A stretch of 64,000 bases of DNA from the NCBI GenBank assembly GCA_031553875.1, contig JAVBKU010000008.1, positions 62,001 to 126,000 on the forward strand, in the 5' to 3' direction. The notes under the pieces are model-generated. The model searched no databases, was not told the origin of the DNA, and saw nothing but the letters and a program-made list of their open reading frames with translations. Position numbers and translations under genes: made by a program. This DNA is from JAVBKU01 sp031553875. GTDB lineage: Bacteria; Bacteroidota; Bacteroidia; Bacteroidales; Rikenellaceae. Below are positions 43,376 through 52,181 of this stretch, piece by piece. Position 1 is the first letter of the stretch, and every line of letters begins with the position of its first letter.

Positions 43376-45463
43376 CTATAGTTGTTTGGCTTTCTGCAAC
43401 TGGTCGTCGATATGTTTAAGCACTTTCGACATGTTGAAGCATTTCTCAGTCTCATACCATGTCGAGAATATCCCGTGCTGGGAAGCGAACAGGGCTGCGC
43501 GTGCCGACTCCATCTCCTGAAGAGAGGCTTCGAGGTTCTCCACCAGTCCGGCCTTGTCCGCCTGATTCTTATAAGCGTAGGCGAAGTGGTAAAGCGAGCG
43601 GCTCAGGTGTTCCATAAAACTGCTGTAGGCTATAAGATTATCGTAGAAAAATTGCCTTTTATTTTCGGGTACCTTATCGTAAATATCCTTAGCCTGTGCT
43701 GTCACACGCGAGAAACCCTTAGTTGCGGCGGCCATCCCCGAGAATATGGCGTCCACCTCATTATCCGCGCCGTTATCAGCCGCGACGACCCGGAATACGC
43801 GACCAGGAACGCGCTCATAGCCGTAATGTAGGGGCAGGGGATTGGGGTTGTATTCGTAGAATTTACGCGCGATATAGGCGAACGCGAGAGCATAGCGCTG
43901 GTCCTGGAAAATGAACTGCCTCGGCATCCCGCCCGGGAAATCGCTTTTACGCTGCTGCCAGTACGAATTGAAGAAGTCCTTATATAGAGCGGCTATCTGC
44001 GTGGCATATTCCCCTCCGAAGTACTGTGCGGCATAGTCGCGGTTCCAGGAGTCGGAGGTGTAGGCGGCGAAGTCCCACAGGAGTTTGGCGTTGGCCGACA
44101 TCTCGTAGATATGTTCGCGCAGGTTGCCGGCGTTCACCACGGAGAAGTACAACGGCGACTTGCTGTTCACGTAGCGGTAGTTGAATTCCATCTTCCACGG
44201 GCCTTCTGCCGGAGCCAGATGCGAGCCGGTGGAGGTGAACTGGAAGTTCATATAGTAACCCAGCTTTACAGGGGTCGTGGGGTTGAATTGTTGGATATCC
44301 GTATAGGGATAGTGGTCGCGCCTGCCCGAGCAGAATACCCATATCATATTCTCGTTTACGGGAGGCCTCACAAGTCCCGCCGCCAGCAGGTCGGCCATCT
44401 CGTCGTAGAATGTGATGCGGACGTAGGGATTTTTCTCCTTTGAGTATTTGTTTATAATATCCATCTGTGTCTGGAGCATGCGGTTTATTACCGTGGCACG
44501 TTCGGCCTCACCCTGCGGGGCGTCTGCGAAAGTCGCCCAGAAAGGCTTGTCACCGTCGCCACGGAACGCTATATTCCAGAGGTTTTCTATGCCGCTCTCC
44601 GCCGCCGTGCGCGCGCAGTATTCCCAGAACTCGATTATCTGTTTCTCGTTGGAGAGCAACAAGGCGGGCGCCTCCACCATGCCGCGTATCTGCTTCCAGT
44701 ATCTCTTCCATGAGCCGAAAGAGCTGTTGAGGGCGATGAAGTGATGCGAGGTGAGTACCATCCCGTATTTGTCGAATAATTCGGCTTGCGGCAGCAGGCC
44801 CGGGAAGGCGATCGAGTTGCCGATCTCCACCGTATTGAGCTTCAGGCGCAGCATAGTTTCAAGCCACAATTCGTCATTCTCCCAGGAAATTTTGCGCCAG
44901 GGGGTGAACATATCCGTGTCGTTGGGGAACCAGGCGCGGTAACGTACCTGCGGCGACTTGAAAAACAGGTTGCAGTCGCGGGGGACGGCTATAGCGGCGG
45001 TTTTCTTAGGCACCCACGAAGCCCAGCGCCAGAGGGGCGGCACACCCAGGAATCTTTCGCTGAACGTGTATACCGCATAGATTGAGCCCCTCATGTCGGC
45101 TCCGTCGAGATATATCCGGTTTGTGGCGGGGTCGGCCCACACGCGGTGCGATTCGAAGCCCTCCAACGGGGGCATCCCCTCGAGCGCAAGTTTCAATCCG
45201 TTCGTTTCACGGTTTACCACCACAAGCACGGGAGATTCGTCCTTAGCGGATAATTTCGACTGTAACGACGGCTTCGTGCCGGTGACATTAAGGAAATCCC
45301 TCCGGAGCGTTTCCACAGCGAGTTTCAGCGCGGAAGGCTCCTTGTCGGAGAGTATGATACTGAACTTTCCTGCCTGGAGCATAATTTCATCTTTTGCTAA
45401 AACAGGGTATGACGATACGAGGAATAGCGCCATGCACAGCAGGCGGCATGCAAATTTTTTCAT
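43376..45463 (-). CDS. glycosyl hydrolase family 115-like protein (xylan alpha-glucuronidase type)
   Basis: About 695 residues from the ATG at 45463, which begins a signal peptide ending Y-P-V-L-A-K; longer starts only add unrelated residues. An N-terminal alpha/beta domain (S-A-L-K-L-A-V-E-T-L-R-R-D-F, then I-Y-L-D-G-A-D-M-R-G-S-I-Y-A-V-Y-T-F-S-E-R-F-L-G-V) is followed by a TIM-barrel region (Y-R-A-W-F-P-N-D-T-D-M) and a helical part, as in GH115. Known GH115 enzymes remove 4-O-methyl-glucuronic acid from xylan. It lacks the extra C-terminal domain of the longest members. Placement with PF05426 lyases suggests uronate-rich glycan use. Confidence 0.8.
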   Translation of the reverse strand: MKKFACRLLCMALFLVSSYPVLAKDEIMLQAGKFSIILSDKEPSALKLAVETLRRDFLNVTGTKPSLQSKLSAKDESPVLVVVNRETNGLKLALEGMPPLEGFESHRVWADPATNRIYLDGADMRGSIYAVYTFSERFLGVPPLWRWASWVPKKTAAIAVPRDCNLFFKSPQVRYRAWFPNDTDMFTPWRKISWENDELWLETMLRLKLNTVEIGNSIAFPGLLPQAELFDKYGMVLTSHHFIALNSSFGSWKRYWKQIRGMVEAPALLLSNEKQIIEFWEYCARTAAESGIENLWNIAFRGDGDKPFWATFADAPQGEAERATVINRMLQTQMDIINKYSKEKNPYVRITFYDEMADLLAAGLVRPPVNENMIWVFCSGRRDHYPYTDIQQFNPTTPVKLGYYMNFQFTSTGSHLAPAEGPWKMEFNYRYVNSKSPLYFSVVNAGNLREHIYEMSANAKLLWDFAAYTSDSWNRDYAAQYFGGEYATQIAALYKDFFNSYWQQRKSDFPGGMPRQFIFQDQRYALAFAYIARKFYEYNPNPLPLHYGYERVPGRVFRVVAADNGADNEVDAIFSGMAAATKGFSRVTAQAKDIYDKVPENKRQFFYDNLIAYSSFMEHLSRSLYHFAYAYKNQADKAGLVENLEASLQEMESARAALFASQHGIFSTWYETEKCFNMSKVLKHIDDQLQKAKQL

Positions 45464-45668
45464 AGTAATTTTTGTAATGGCCGTGATCCGGGCAATAATT
45501 CTAAAATGAGAGTATGAAGATAGCGAAATTTGTTTTAAAACGATACCCTTAAAGTTGTGATACGGGGAAGGCCTTTCGCAGAGTTTACTATTTTTGCAGC
45601 CATGTTGTTCTATCACTTCATATTACAGCTCCACTGTCTGATCTGACCTCGGCCATATGCATAAAATA

Positions 45669-45698
45669 AAACGGCCCCGCTGATCAGCGGGGCCGTTT
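45669..45698 (-). terminator. perfect 30-bp palindromic terminator
   Basis: A perfect palindrome centred at 45683/45684 (AAACGGCCCCGC and GCGGGGCCGTTT arms). On the minus strand it is followed by TTATTTTAT, so it ends the small lipoprotein gene that stops at 45720. Confidence 0.8.
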
Positions 45699-45719
45699 AT
45701 GTATAGCCGGGAGTTATCC

Positions 45720-46169
45720 TTAATCCCAGAGCGCGGCCGCGCCTTTGTAGTTACCCGAAATGGTCGTGTGATCGGTAGTGGTGAACTCGAAGCGGGCTTC
45801 GACATCGCCGTCGTCACCAGCTTGGACGTAGAGTGTTCCGCCTGTGATCATATTGGGTTTGTCCACCGAGCCTTCATAGGTAGTGCCACCGTCAATAACG
45901 AACTCGATACCCCAGGGCGCCGAAGAGGTCAGATCGGCCGATTGGCTGTTGATACCGACAAGGGTGGCGGTAAAACCTGCGGCGCCGAGCCCGATGACAG
46001 CCTGCGGGCCGGAAGCGAAGAATACCCTGTCTATGGGTTGTTCCGATCCGTTTACGGTGATCGTGTTGGTGTAAGCGAGGTCTTCACCGTCGCCTTTGTC
46101 GCATGAAAAGAACACACCCACGGGAAAGGCTGCGACGAGAAGCACAAAAAGTAGATCTTTCAGTTTCAT
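45720..46169 (-). CDS. small lipoprotein of unknown function
   Basis: 149 residues with lipobox V-F-F-S-C (Cys23). The mature part is beta-rich, with a repeated T-x-T/G-G-T pattern, resembling small beta-sandwich surface lipoproteins of Bacteroidota; I recognise no family. It is a single gene with its own -7 element and terminator. Confidence 0.65.
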   Translation of the reverse strand: MKLKDLLFVLLVAAFPVGVFFSCDKGDGEDLAYTNTITVNGSEQPIDRVFFASGPQAVIGLGAAGFTATLVGINSQSADLTSSAPWGIEFVIDGGTTYEGSVDKPNMITGGTLYVQAGDDGDVEARFEFTTTDHTTISGNYKGAAALWD

Positions 46170-46211
46170 GTTTCTATTTTTGTTCAGAACTGTACAATCG
46201 ATTGATTGTTA

Positions 46212-46219
46212 CAAAAGTA
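46212..46219 (-). promoter_or_regulatory. -7 element for the small lipoprotein gene
   Basis: On the minus strand TACTTTTG fits TAnnTTTG, ~43 nt before the start codon. No clear TTG at -33. Beside it (46197-46206) lies the palindrome CAATCGATTG. Confidence 0.4.
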
Positions 46220-46373
46220 GCGTCGGCGATCCCGTAGGCACTTAATACATCGTATAAACAATTGTACAAATCATATAAAAGTGTCCCATACCCGGGAAAT
46301 ATTAGTCCCACTATGGCCGCCTCCGGCAGATACCGTGTTTTTTTGACGATAGAGGAGGTTGTCTATTTTTCGG

Positions 46374-46404
46374 TTGCATGATGCCCGGTATAATTTTAAC
46401 TTTG
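46374..46404 (+). promoter_or_regulatory. promoter of the Ada gene
   Basis: TTG (46374-46376), a 20-bp spacer and TAACTTTG (46397-46404), a full consensus. The start would be near 46411, 40 nt before the ATG at 46452. Ada-type proteins activate their own gene after methylation, so a binding site may overlap, but none is identified here. Confidence 0.7.
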
Positions 46405-46451
46405 TGATCAGGGAGTGGGTCATACTTCCGGAAAACCAAAATAATAACGCC

Positions 46452-47501
46452 ATGGATACACAGGGAAATCTATTTTATAAAGCCTTTATCGACCGCGATC
46501 CTTCGTTCGAAGGGGTATTCGTGGTGGGGGTGAAGACCACCGGCATTTTTTGCCGTCCGACATGCCCGGCTAAAGCCAAAATAGAGAACGTCGAATTTTT
46601 CCCCTCGGCGAAAGAGGCCATGCTCTGCGGTTACAGGCCGTGCAAAGTGTGTAAGCCTTTGGAAAAGTTAGGCACTCCTCCGTCCGGCATCGACCGGCTA
46701 TTGAAACATATGGAAGAGAATCCCTCGGCCAGAATAAAAGATACCGATCTTGAGGAAATGGGCCTCGAGCCGAACGGGGTCCGCCGGTGGTTCCTGAAGA
46801 ACTATAAAATGACGTTCCACGCTTACCAGCGGATGTACAGGATCAACAACGCTTTCCAACGCGTCCAATCCGGAGAGAGCGTGACGGATGCAGCCTATGA
46901 TTCGGGTTACGACTCCCTGAGCGGTTTCGGCAGTATGTTCAAAAATATTATCGGCGCGTCACCCCGTAACAGTAAGAATATGGGCATCGTCAACATCACT
47001 TATCTCGAAACCGACCTGGGCACGATAATCGCCGGGGCTACGGACAAGGGTATATGTATGTTCGAATTCGCCGATTACAAGCTGCTCGACCTGGAACTGC
47101 GCCAATTGGCCGCTACGTTCAAGGCGCCGCTGGTGCAGGGTGACAATCCACATTTCATCGCCCTCAGGGATCAAATGAGACAGTATTTCGCGGGAGAACG
47201 TCGCGACTTTGATATCCCGTTGGACTTGGCGGGCACGGAGTTCCAGAAGGAGGTATGGCTGGGCCTAAAGCAGATACCCTACGGCTGTACGACGACCTAT
47301 GCAGAACAGGCTGCACTGTTGGGGCGGCCGTCCTCGGTGCGAGCTGTGGCTAACGCCAATGCCAAGAACAAAGTATCCATAATTCTTCCCTGCCATCGTG
47401 TGATAGGGGCCGACGGTACGCTCACCGGCTACGGCGGGGGCGTCTGGCGCAAGAAGAAATTACTGGAATTCGAGAAAGAGAATCTCGCGAAGCGGGGATA
47501 G
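46452..47501 (+). CDS. ada: Ada: methylphosphotriester/O6-methylguanine-DNA methyltransferase and activator
   Basis: About 349 residues from the ATG at 46452; the longer frame starts before the promoter and is rejected. The N-terminal zinc domain has C34-x3-C38 and C64-x2-C67, matching the four cysteines of E. coli Ada; C34 is the likely acceptor from phosphotriesters. An AraC helix-turn-helix follows (~residues 80-170). The C-terminal methyltransferase has the active-site P313-C314-H-R-V and an upstream R-A-V-A-N-A-N-A. It repairs alkylated DNA and induces the adaptive response. It is monocistronic; no alkB or alkA is next to it. Confidence 0.93.
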   Translation: MDTQGNLFYKAFIDRDPSFEGVFVVGVKTTGIFCRPTCPAKAKIENVEFFPSAKEAMLCGYRPCKVCKPLEKLGTPPSGIDRLLKHMEENPSARIKDTDLEEMGLEPNGVRRWFLKNYKMTFHAYQRMYRINNAFQRVQSGESVTDAAYDSGYDSLSGFGSMFKNIIGASPRNSKNMGIVNITYLETDLGTIIAGATDKGICMFEFADYKLLDLELRQLAATFKAPLVQGDNPHFIALRDQMRQYFAGERRDFDIPLDLAGTEFQKEVWLGLKQIPYGCTTTYAEQAALLGRPSSVRAVANANAKNKVSIILPCHRVIGADGTLTGYGGGVWRKKKLLEFEKENLAKRG

Positions 47502-47522
47502 TTATAAATTCCTCGATAACAC

Positions 47523-47562
47523 AAAAGTCCACCATCAAATTGTTTTGAACGGTGGACTTTTT
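47523..47562. terminator. bidirectional terminator
   Basis: AAAAGTCCACC (47523-47533) and GGTGGACTTTTT (47551-47562). The loop includes CAAATTG and TTTTGAA, closely similar to the hairpin at 54871-54903. Confidence 0.8.
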
Positions 47563-47591
47563 ATAATTGCCCCTATTCCGGGTGAGACTCT

Positions 47592-48797
47592 CTACTGCAG
47601 GCACTCGACTTCAGCTGTCAGGTGGAATGCCGGATCGGAAAAGATATCGCTCCATTTCACCTTTTTGTCGACGAATCTTTCCGGCTCGAAGTACTGGAAT
47701 AGTCCGAATATGCTTATTGCGGCGAGAACCTGGTGCGGATGCTGGCGGAACATCTTTTGCGGGTCTTCACGATAATCGGCTATGACAAAATCGGCATATC
47801 TATTTATCGCCGCCCGGACATCCTCTTTCCTGTATTCGGGTTCCACGCTCTGCATGTATTTGAATATGTATAAAGCATCCAGGTCGAGGTAATTGGTCGC
47901 GAAATCCCATTTTCTGTGTAACCAGCGGCCGTTTGGCAGCTGCATCGCAAGCAATTGGTCTATCACCTGTCGGGCATAGGGATACTTCAGCCCGTGTTGG
48001 TCGTAAAGGGGGATAATGTGCGCCATACCTCCGAGCCATTGATTCTCATCGGTATATACCGTCCCTTTGCGCCATTTACCTGTGGCAGGGTCGGCATTGG
48101 CGTTAAGCCAGTTGATTACGGCAGGAAGCCAATCCTCAGGACAACTCTTGGAGAAAGAGAAATAGAGCATGCCACCCCAGAACAAATGGGACTCGGGCCA
48201 TTGGTTCGCCCAGTTTATCTTATTTTCCAGAAAATCCACCATCTTTTCAGCAGTATTGAGCTGCTCGTACATCTTCACCGGAAGCACCTGTTTCCCTCCT
48301 ATCGCCCCCAGCGCGCTTATGACCATGCCGTTTGCGTGGAACGGGGAGTGGCCGTACGTATCGGTATAAGAACCGTCGGCGGGATCTTTTTTGAGATAGG
48401 AATTGATATAATCCGTCCACTGCTGCCGTTGCTCTGCGGCCAGTGTTTCCCGGAGCCTTTCGCCCATTATCTGGCGCATAATAGCCGCATCGAGCGAGGG
48501 GTAGAGGCCAATCCCTTCCTGTCTCCATTGTTCCTCGGGCGCCAGATCTTCGACATTCCCTCTCCTGTGCTCGCGGATTTCGGCTACGTCGACAGAAGAG
48601 TATATGTCTCCTTCCGCGCTTTCTCTGTAAACGCCGTAAGGTCCCTCTTTTACACGGAGGCTTTCAAGATACTCCGATGCTTGGGTGCGCAACGCTTTCA
48701 GGTCGAAAGTATCCTGTTTTTGTATACAGATGCATGCGGGCATAATCCCCAATAACAATAAGATAAGGCTGTTAGCGCAGAATATTTTCAATCTCAT
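47592..48797 (-). CDS. lipoprotein with helical-barrel features, function unknown
   Basis: 401 residues. The signal has a cysteine at M-P-A-C (Cys22) and is probably a lipoprotein. The body shows repeated helical hairpins (N-W-L-N-A-N-A-D-P-A-T-G-K-W-R, M-Q-L-P-N-G-R-W-L-H-R-K-W-D) of the kind found in terpenoid-cyclase-like and glycan-active (alpha/alpha) barrels. No catalytic motif is certain. It might be a glycoside hydrolase or lyase of the same secreted set as the genes at 38462 and 40449. No consensus promoter was found upstream. Confidence 0.55.
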   Translation of the reverse strand: MRLKIFCANSLILLLLGIMPACICIQKQDTFDLKALRTQASEYLESLRVKEGPYGVYRESAEGDIYSSVDVAEIREHRRGNVEDLAPEEQWRQEGIGLYPSLDAAIMRQIMGERLRETLAAEQRQQWTDYINSYLKKDPADGSYTDTYGHSPFHANGMVISALGAIGGKQVLPVKMYEQLNTAEKMVDFLENKINWANQWPESHLFWGGMLYFSFSKSCPEDWLPAVINWLNANADPATGKWRKGTVYTDENQWLGGMAHIIPLYDQHGLKYPYARQVIDQLLAMQLPNGRWLHRKWDFATNYLDLDALYIFKYMQSVEPEYRKEDVRAAINRYADFVIADYREDPQKMFRQHPHQVLAAISIFGLFQYFEPERFVDKKVKWSDIFSDPAFHLTAEVECLQ

Positions 48798-49119
48798 TTA
48801 TCTTGATCTTTTAGGTAAATACATCGTATTATCCTTCCTCAAAAGAGCATGTAGGTCCGTACAAGGTAAATAGTTATATCTGTTTTACAAATACACTACC
48901 GATAGTATGGTAAGTAGACAAAAGAGAAACACACTATTCTGGGGGACGATGTGTTCTTTAGTGTGTGGCCGGTGGAGGAAGGGGTTATTTGTACACTGTG
49001 TGTACTCATGATCCCTTTTGGGGTTGCTTCAAAGTTCAAAGACATGGCATAACCAATACCGACTACGGCACTCTTAAACAGAGCTATGCCGGGTCGGTTT
49101 TTAAATACTTATTACCGCA
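48798..49119. other. 322-bp intergenic region with inverted repeats
   Basis: No gene seen. ACACACTA (48930-48937) and TAGTGTGT (48960-48967) form an inverted repeat, and the segment resembles the reverse complement of the region around 54700-54735. A run with CCCTTTTGGGGTTGC (around 49014) resembles CCCCTTCGGGGTTGC at 54919-54933. This may be left from an insertion site. Confidence 0.4.
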
Positions 49120-50286
49120 TTAACGCACTTTAACTTCGCCGAAGTTCCAGTCCGAGAAATATTCGCGCGTCATACTGCCGTCCAACGATACCACCGAGGC
49201 CAACTTGCCGAGAAGTCCGCCGCCGCGCCTGTCCAACTGCGGATGGGCGGTGTGGGTCAGCGAAAAATGGCGCGAGGCGAAAGGCCAGAAGAACAGCACT
49301 ACGTTCGTCTTGCCGCCATCCTTCCACTCTGCGAATCTGTATTTTCCCGGTATCACTTCGTAGGTTTTGCCCGTGTCGAGGTCTTTGGCCACAAGCGCCT
49401 CGAACGTATCGCCCAGGGACTGATATTTGTAATAATCGTCCGACGTGTCCAGGCTGAGTTGGATCATCGTACCATCGGTGGTATAGACGATGCGCTCAAG
49501 GGTAACCGTCATATCAGACTCCGAGAAAGTCTCCGTGCCGTTTTTGAGATCCTCCCGTGAAAGCCGCATAAGCGGTGTTTTTGCACCCACACGCACGGCT
49601 TTTTGGAGCGTTGCGGCGTTGAATTTTTTGTCATCCAGATACTTTGGTGTGTACTCTTCCACCTGCCGGTCGATGGGTATCTGGCGGATCATCGAGCCGC
49701 CGCTGTCCATGCGGTCGAACAGCCAGTCTGCGGCCTTTTTCGGGAACGCCCCGCGCTCCACCCAGCCCGTGCTGCCGGTGCTATACGTGGTAATGTTGAA
49801 CCACTTCTTATCGAAGGTAATGCCGTTGACCTTCACCCATTGACCGGGGGTCAGCGCTTCGAGCTCCGCTCCCCCGTACTTGCGTTTTTCGTGGAATTTG
49901 GGCATCGAGCCGTCAGGCAATTTCCACACGTAATCAACGCAGTACACCGAAGGGAAGTAACGGCTGTTGTAGATCGCCGCCGCGCCCTTATAACTCCCGA
50001 ACGCCACCAGGCACGCCACGAGCAACGAGGGCACAAAGCGCGCAGTCAGGAAAAACATACCGATCAGAGCGGCCAATCCCAACACCAACACGCCCCAGAA
50101 TAGCGGAAACTCCATCATAAACAGCCACATATTCCGCAGGATGGCGATCAGCACGAGCAATACGCCCAGCCCGAAGCCTATGCAGCCGATCGCAATGGCC
50201 ATATTTCCTACTCCAACCGCCGAGGCAGAATTTGTTTTATTCGCTTCCCGAGCTTTTCTATTTTCTACGTTTTCAATTTCGTCCAT
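49120..50286 (-). CDS. membrane protein of unknown function, paralogue 2
   Basis: 388 residues: a polar N-terminal tail, three hydrophobic segments (~29-50, ~52-75 and ~80-100), then an extracytoplasmic domain. The segment L-P-D-G-S-M-P-K-F-H-E-K-R followed by W-V-K-V-N-G-I-T-F and G-W-V-E-R-G-A-F-P looks SH3-like. Its end, F-A-S-R-H-F-S-L-T-H, then S-D-W-N-F-G-E-V-K-V, matches the neighbouring gene. I do not recognise the family. It is 35 bp downstream of its paralogue and probably co-transcribed. Confidence 0.7.
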   Translation of the reverse strand: MDEIENVENRKAREANKTNSASAVGVGNMAIAIGCIGFGLGVLLVLIAILRNMWLFMMEFPLFWGVLVLGLAALIGMFFLTARFVPSLLVACLVAFGSYKGAAAIYNSRYFPSVYCVDYVWKLPDGSMPKFHEKRKYGGAELEALTPGQWVKVNGITFDKKWFNITTYSTGSTGWVERGAFPKKAADWLFDRMDSGGSMIRQIPIDRQVEEYTPKYLDDKKFNAATLQKAVRVGAKTPLMRLSREDLKNGTETFSESDMTVTLERIVYTTDGTMIQLSLDTSDDYYKYQSLGDTFEALVAKDLDTGKTYEVIPGKYRFAEWKDGGKTNVVLFFWPFASRHFSLTHTAHPQLDRRGGGLLGKLASVVSLDGSMTREYFSDWNFGEVKVR

Positions 50287-50321
50287 ATTATCAGATTATT
50301 ATGAAACAGCTTCTTATTGGC

Positions 50322-51674
50322 TTACTTTACGGTCACTTCCGGGAAATTCCAGTCGAAATAGAACTTCGAGTTTTCGCCGCTCATTTCTGTTGCAGAGGAC
50401 AGCAAGCCGAGAATCCCGCCGTAACCTGATTTGGTCGAGCCGTCGGGCAGGGGCGACGCTTCCGCGTGGGTAAGCGAGAAATGGCGCGAGGCGAACGGCG
50501 GGAAAAAGAACAACTGGGTGTATTTCCGCTTCTCAAGGGAACCTTCAATCGTGGATGCTTTCGTGTAGTCGGCAGGCAGGGTGCGCCATGTCTGGCCGGT
50601 GTCGAGGTCGGTCACGGTGAGCGACGATTTCCACACGGGCGAGTTGCGCCCCCCGCCCTCCGCCAGCCATCTGTAGGGGACGTTTTTGTCTTTCACCACT
50701 TCGCCGGGCGTGATGGTCAGTGCGATCACCGTGCAGTTGGATTCGTAGGCCACGCCGAGCAGGGTGATTTTCGTGCCGTTATCTACCCACCCCTCGCCTT
50801 TTTTGGCCGCTTTCGGAGTGAGATAGACGATGGGGCTTTTGGTTCCGACCCTCGTGAAACGCCCCAACGCGGCGGGTTTGAGGGTGTAGTCTTTGTACTC
50901 CACCATATCGTAGCCGCTAATAGGGTCTTTCCCCCCGCCCTTCTGCTCGATGTCGTAGAACCGGCCCATCAGCCGCTCGGTCTGGCGGTCGGTGCCGATC
51001 TCCCACGCGTCCACGCCGTCCAGGCCCACCGACAGCGCCAGCATCTCGTCGGCATCGTCAGGGAAAGCAGCGCGTTCCACCCAACCCGTTTTGCCGTCGG
51101 CGGTGGTGATGTTAAACTCCTGCAAGTTGAATGAGATACCGTTCACGGTCACCTTTTCATCGACGGAGAGTGTGGATGCGGTGCCCTTTTGGTTGCGCTT
51201 TTCGTAGAGTTTCGGTGCGGAACCGTCGGGCAGAGCCTGAATATAGTCGCCCGAATAGATCGAGGCGAACACGCGGTTGCTGTTATTATAGTAAGCCGTT
51301 GCGCCTTTCCACCCGAAGTATCCGACCGCGGCAGCAGCTACTATCGCCAACAGTCCACGAAAACGAATCCGCAAGAAACTCCGCACCACCGCGAAAACAA
51401 TGATCGTCGCCACGATCGCGAGGGTATAGAGCGGCAACGCCTTTGCGAGAATCCACCCGGCGCGCAAACCTGCCGCGATAATAAGAATTACCAGAGCAAT
51501 CAGTGCGCCCAGCATCGCCATAATGGCCATACTGCCCAAGTTACCCATCATACCGTACGCGGCTGCATTTGCCGCGCCCGATACTCGTGCGAACGAGGCT
51601 TCAGCATTTGCCAGATTGTTGTGTACGGAGCCATTCGCCCCTACATATTTGCCGTCCGAATTTTGTACTGCCAT
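50322..51674 (-). CDS. membrane protein of unknown function, paralogue 1
   Basis: 450 residues with hydrophobic segments at ~46-70, ~76-97 and ~108-122, then an exported domain with L-P-D-G-S-A-P-K-L-Y-E-K-R, V-N-G-I-S-F, G-W-V-E-R-A-A-F-P, F-A-S-R-H-F-S-L-T-H and a C-terminus F-D-W-N-F-P-E-V-T-V-K. The order of these blocks is the same as in the gene downstream, so the pair arose by tandem duplication. The SH3-like part suggests binding of a wall or surface polymer; the function is unknown. The N-terminal 40 residues are polar, without a signal peptide. Confidence 0.7.
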   Translation of the reverse strand: MAVQNSDGKYVGANGSVHNNLANAEASFARVSGAANAAAYGMMGNLGSMAIMAMLGALIALVILIIAAGLRAGWILAKALPLYTLAIVATIIVFAVVRSFLRIRFRGLLAIVAAAAVGYFGWKGATAYYNNSNRVFASIYSGDYIQALPDGSAPKLYEKRNQKGTASTLSVDEKVTVNGISFNLQEFNITTADGKTGWVERAAFPDDADEMLALSVGLDGVDAWEIGTDRQTERLMGRFYDIEQKGGGKDPISGYDMVEYKDYTLKPAALGRFTRVGTKSPIVYLTPKAAKKGEGWVDNGTKITLLGVAYESNCTVIALTITPGEVVKDKNVPYRWLAEGGGRNSPVWKSSLTVTDLDTGQTWRTLPADYTKASTIEGSLEKRKYTQLFFFPPFASRHFSLTHAEASPLPDGSTKSGYGGILGLLSSATEMSGENSKFYFDWNFPEVTVK

Positions 51675-51878
51675 CTCTTTATTGGGTTTTAAAGTTTCCT
51701 TATCTCCTTTAGTTCATTCGTATTTTGCACAGTATTACAGTGAGTTATATCGCATATTTATAACAATATACATAGAATATCAGTAATACGTATGGATTTC
51801 CAAAAGAAATTTTCTGTTAGCTATTTTGCAGATTTTAATCCCTCTAAAACGGGCGTTTTACTACCCGGCCGGAAATGC

Positions 51879-51911
51879 AAAACGCCGTATCTCAGAAGAA
51901 TACGGCGTTTT
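51879..51911. terminator. hairpin beside the first tRNA-Ser-like repeat
   Basis: AAAACGCCGTAT (51879-51890) pairs with ATACGGCGTTTT (51900-51911). It sits where the terminator of a minus-strand tRNA-Ser would be. Confidence 0.6.
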
Positions 51912-51931
51912 ACTCGGGTATTGCTATGTTA

Positions 51932-51947
51932 CTTGGCGGAGAGAGAG
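51932..51947 (-). repeat. tRNA-Ser 3'-end-like sequence, copy 1 (possible att site)
   Basis: CTTGGCGGAGAGAGAG; on the minus strand this is CTCTCTCTCCGCCAAG, resembling the acceptor end of a bacterial tRNA-Ser. The rest of a tRNA is absent. Identical to 54942-54957, 3010 bp away in the same orientation. Confidence 0.55.
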
Positions 51948-52181
51948 AATTTTGTGCCTTCCCCTAATCGCCTTATACTCAATATTTCAAAACCGGAATT
52001 CGGGACTGTCGCCGATTTTGTCCGGGCGGTCTTGCGGCTGGTTGCGTTTCCCGAACATAATGGTAAATGTAACACATCGCAAAATCTGAAATTGCAAAAA
52101 CGGGACATCATCGTGCCGGCATAGGACGCCCCCGGGCATAGTGGGCGGTATCTTTGCCGGACAATAGATTATTAAAAACCC

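Larger units (their letters stand above)
51675..52181. other. 507-bp region without a convincing gene
   Basis: Holds a terminator-type hairpin (51879-51911) and a 16-bp tRNA-Ser-like 3'-end copy (51932-51947). A 110-codon open frame (51792-52124) runs through both and has no recognisable protein features, so it is not called. Confidence 0.6.

Noticed and set aside
51792..52124. 110-codon open frame between the paralogue pair and the LRR gene
   Set aside because: It runs through a terminator hairpin and the tRNA-Ser-like repeat and has no recognisable protein features.
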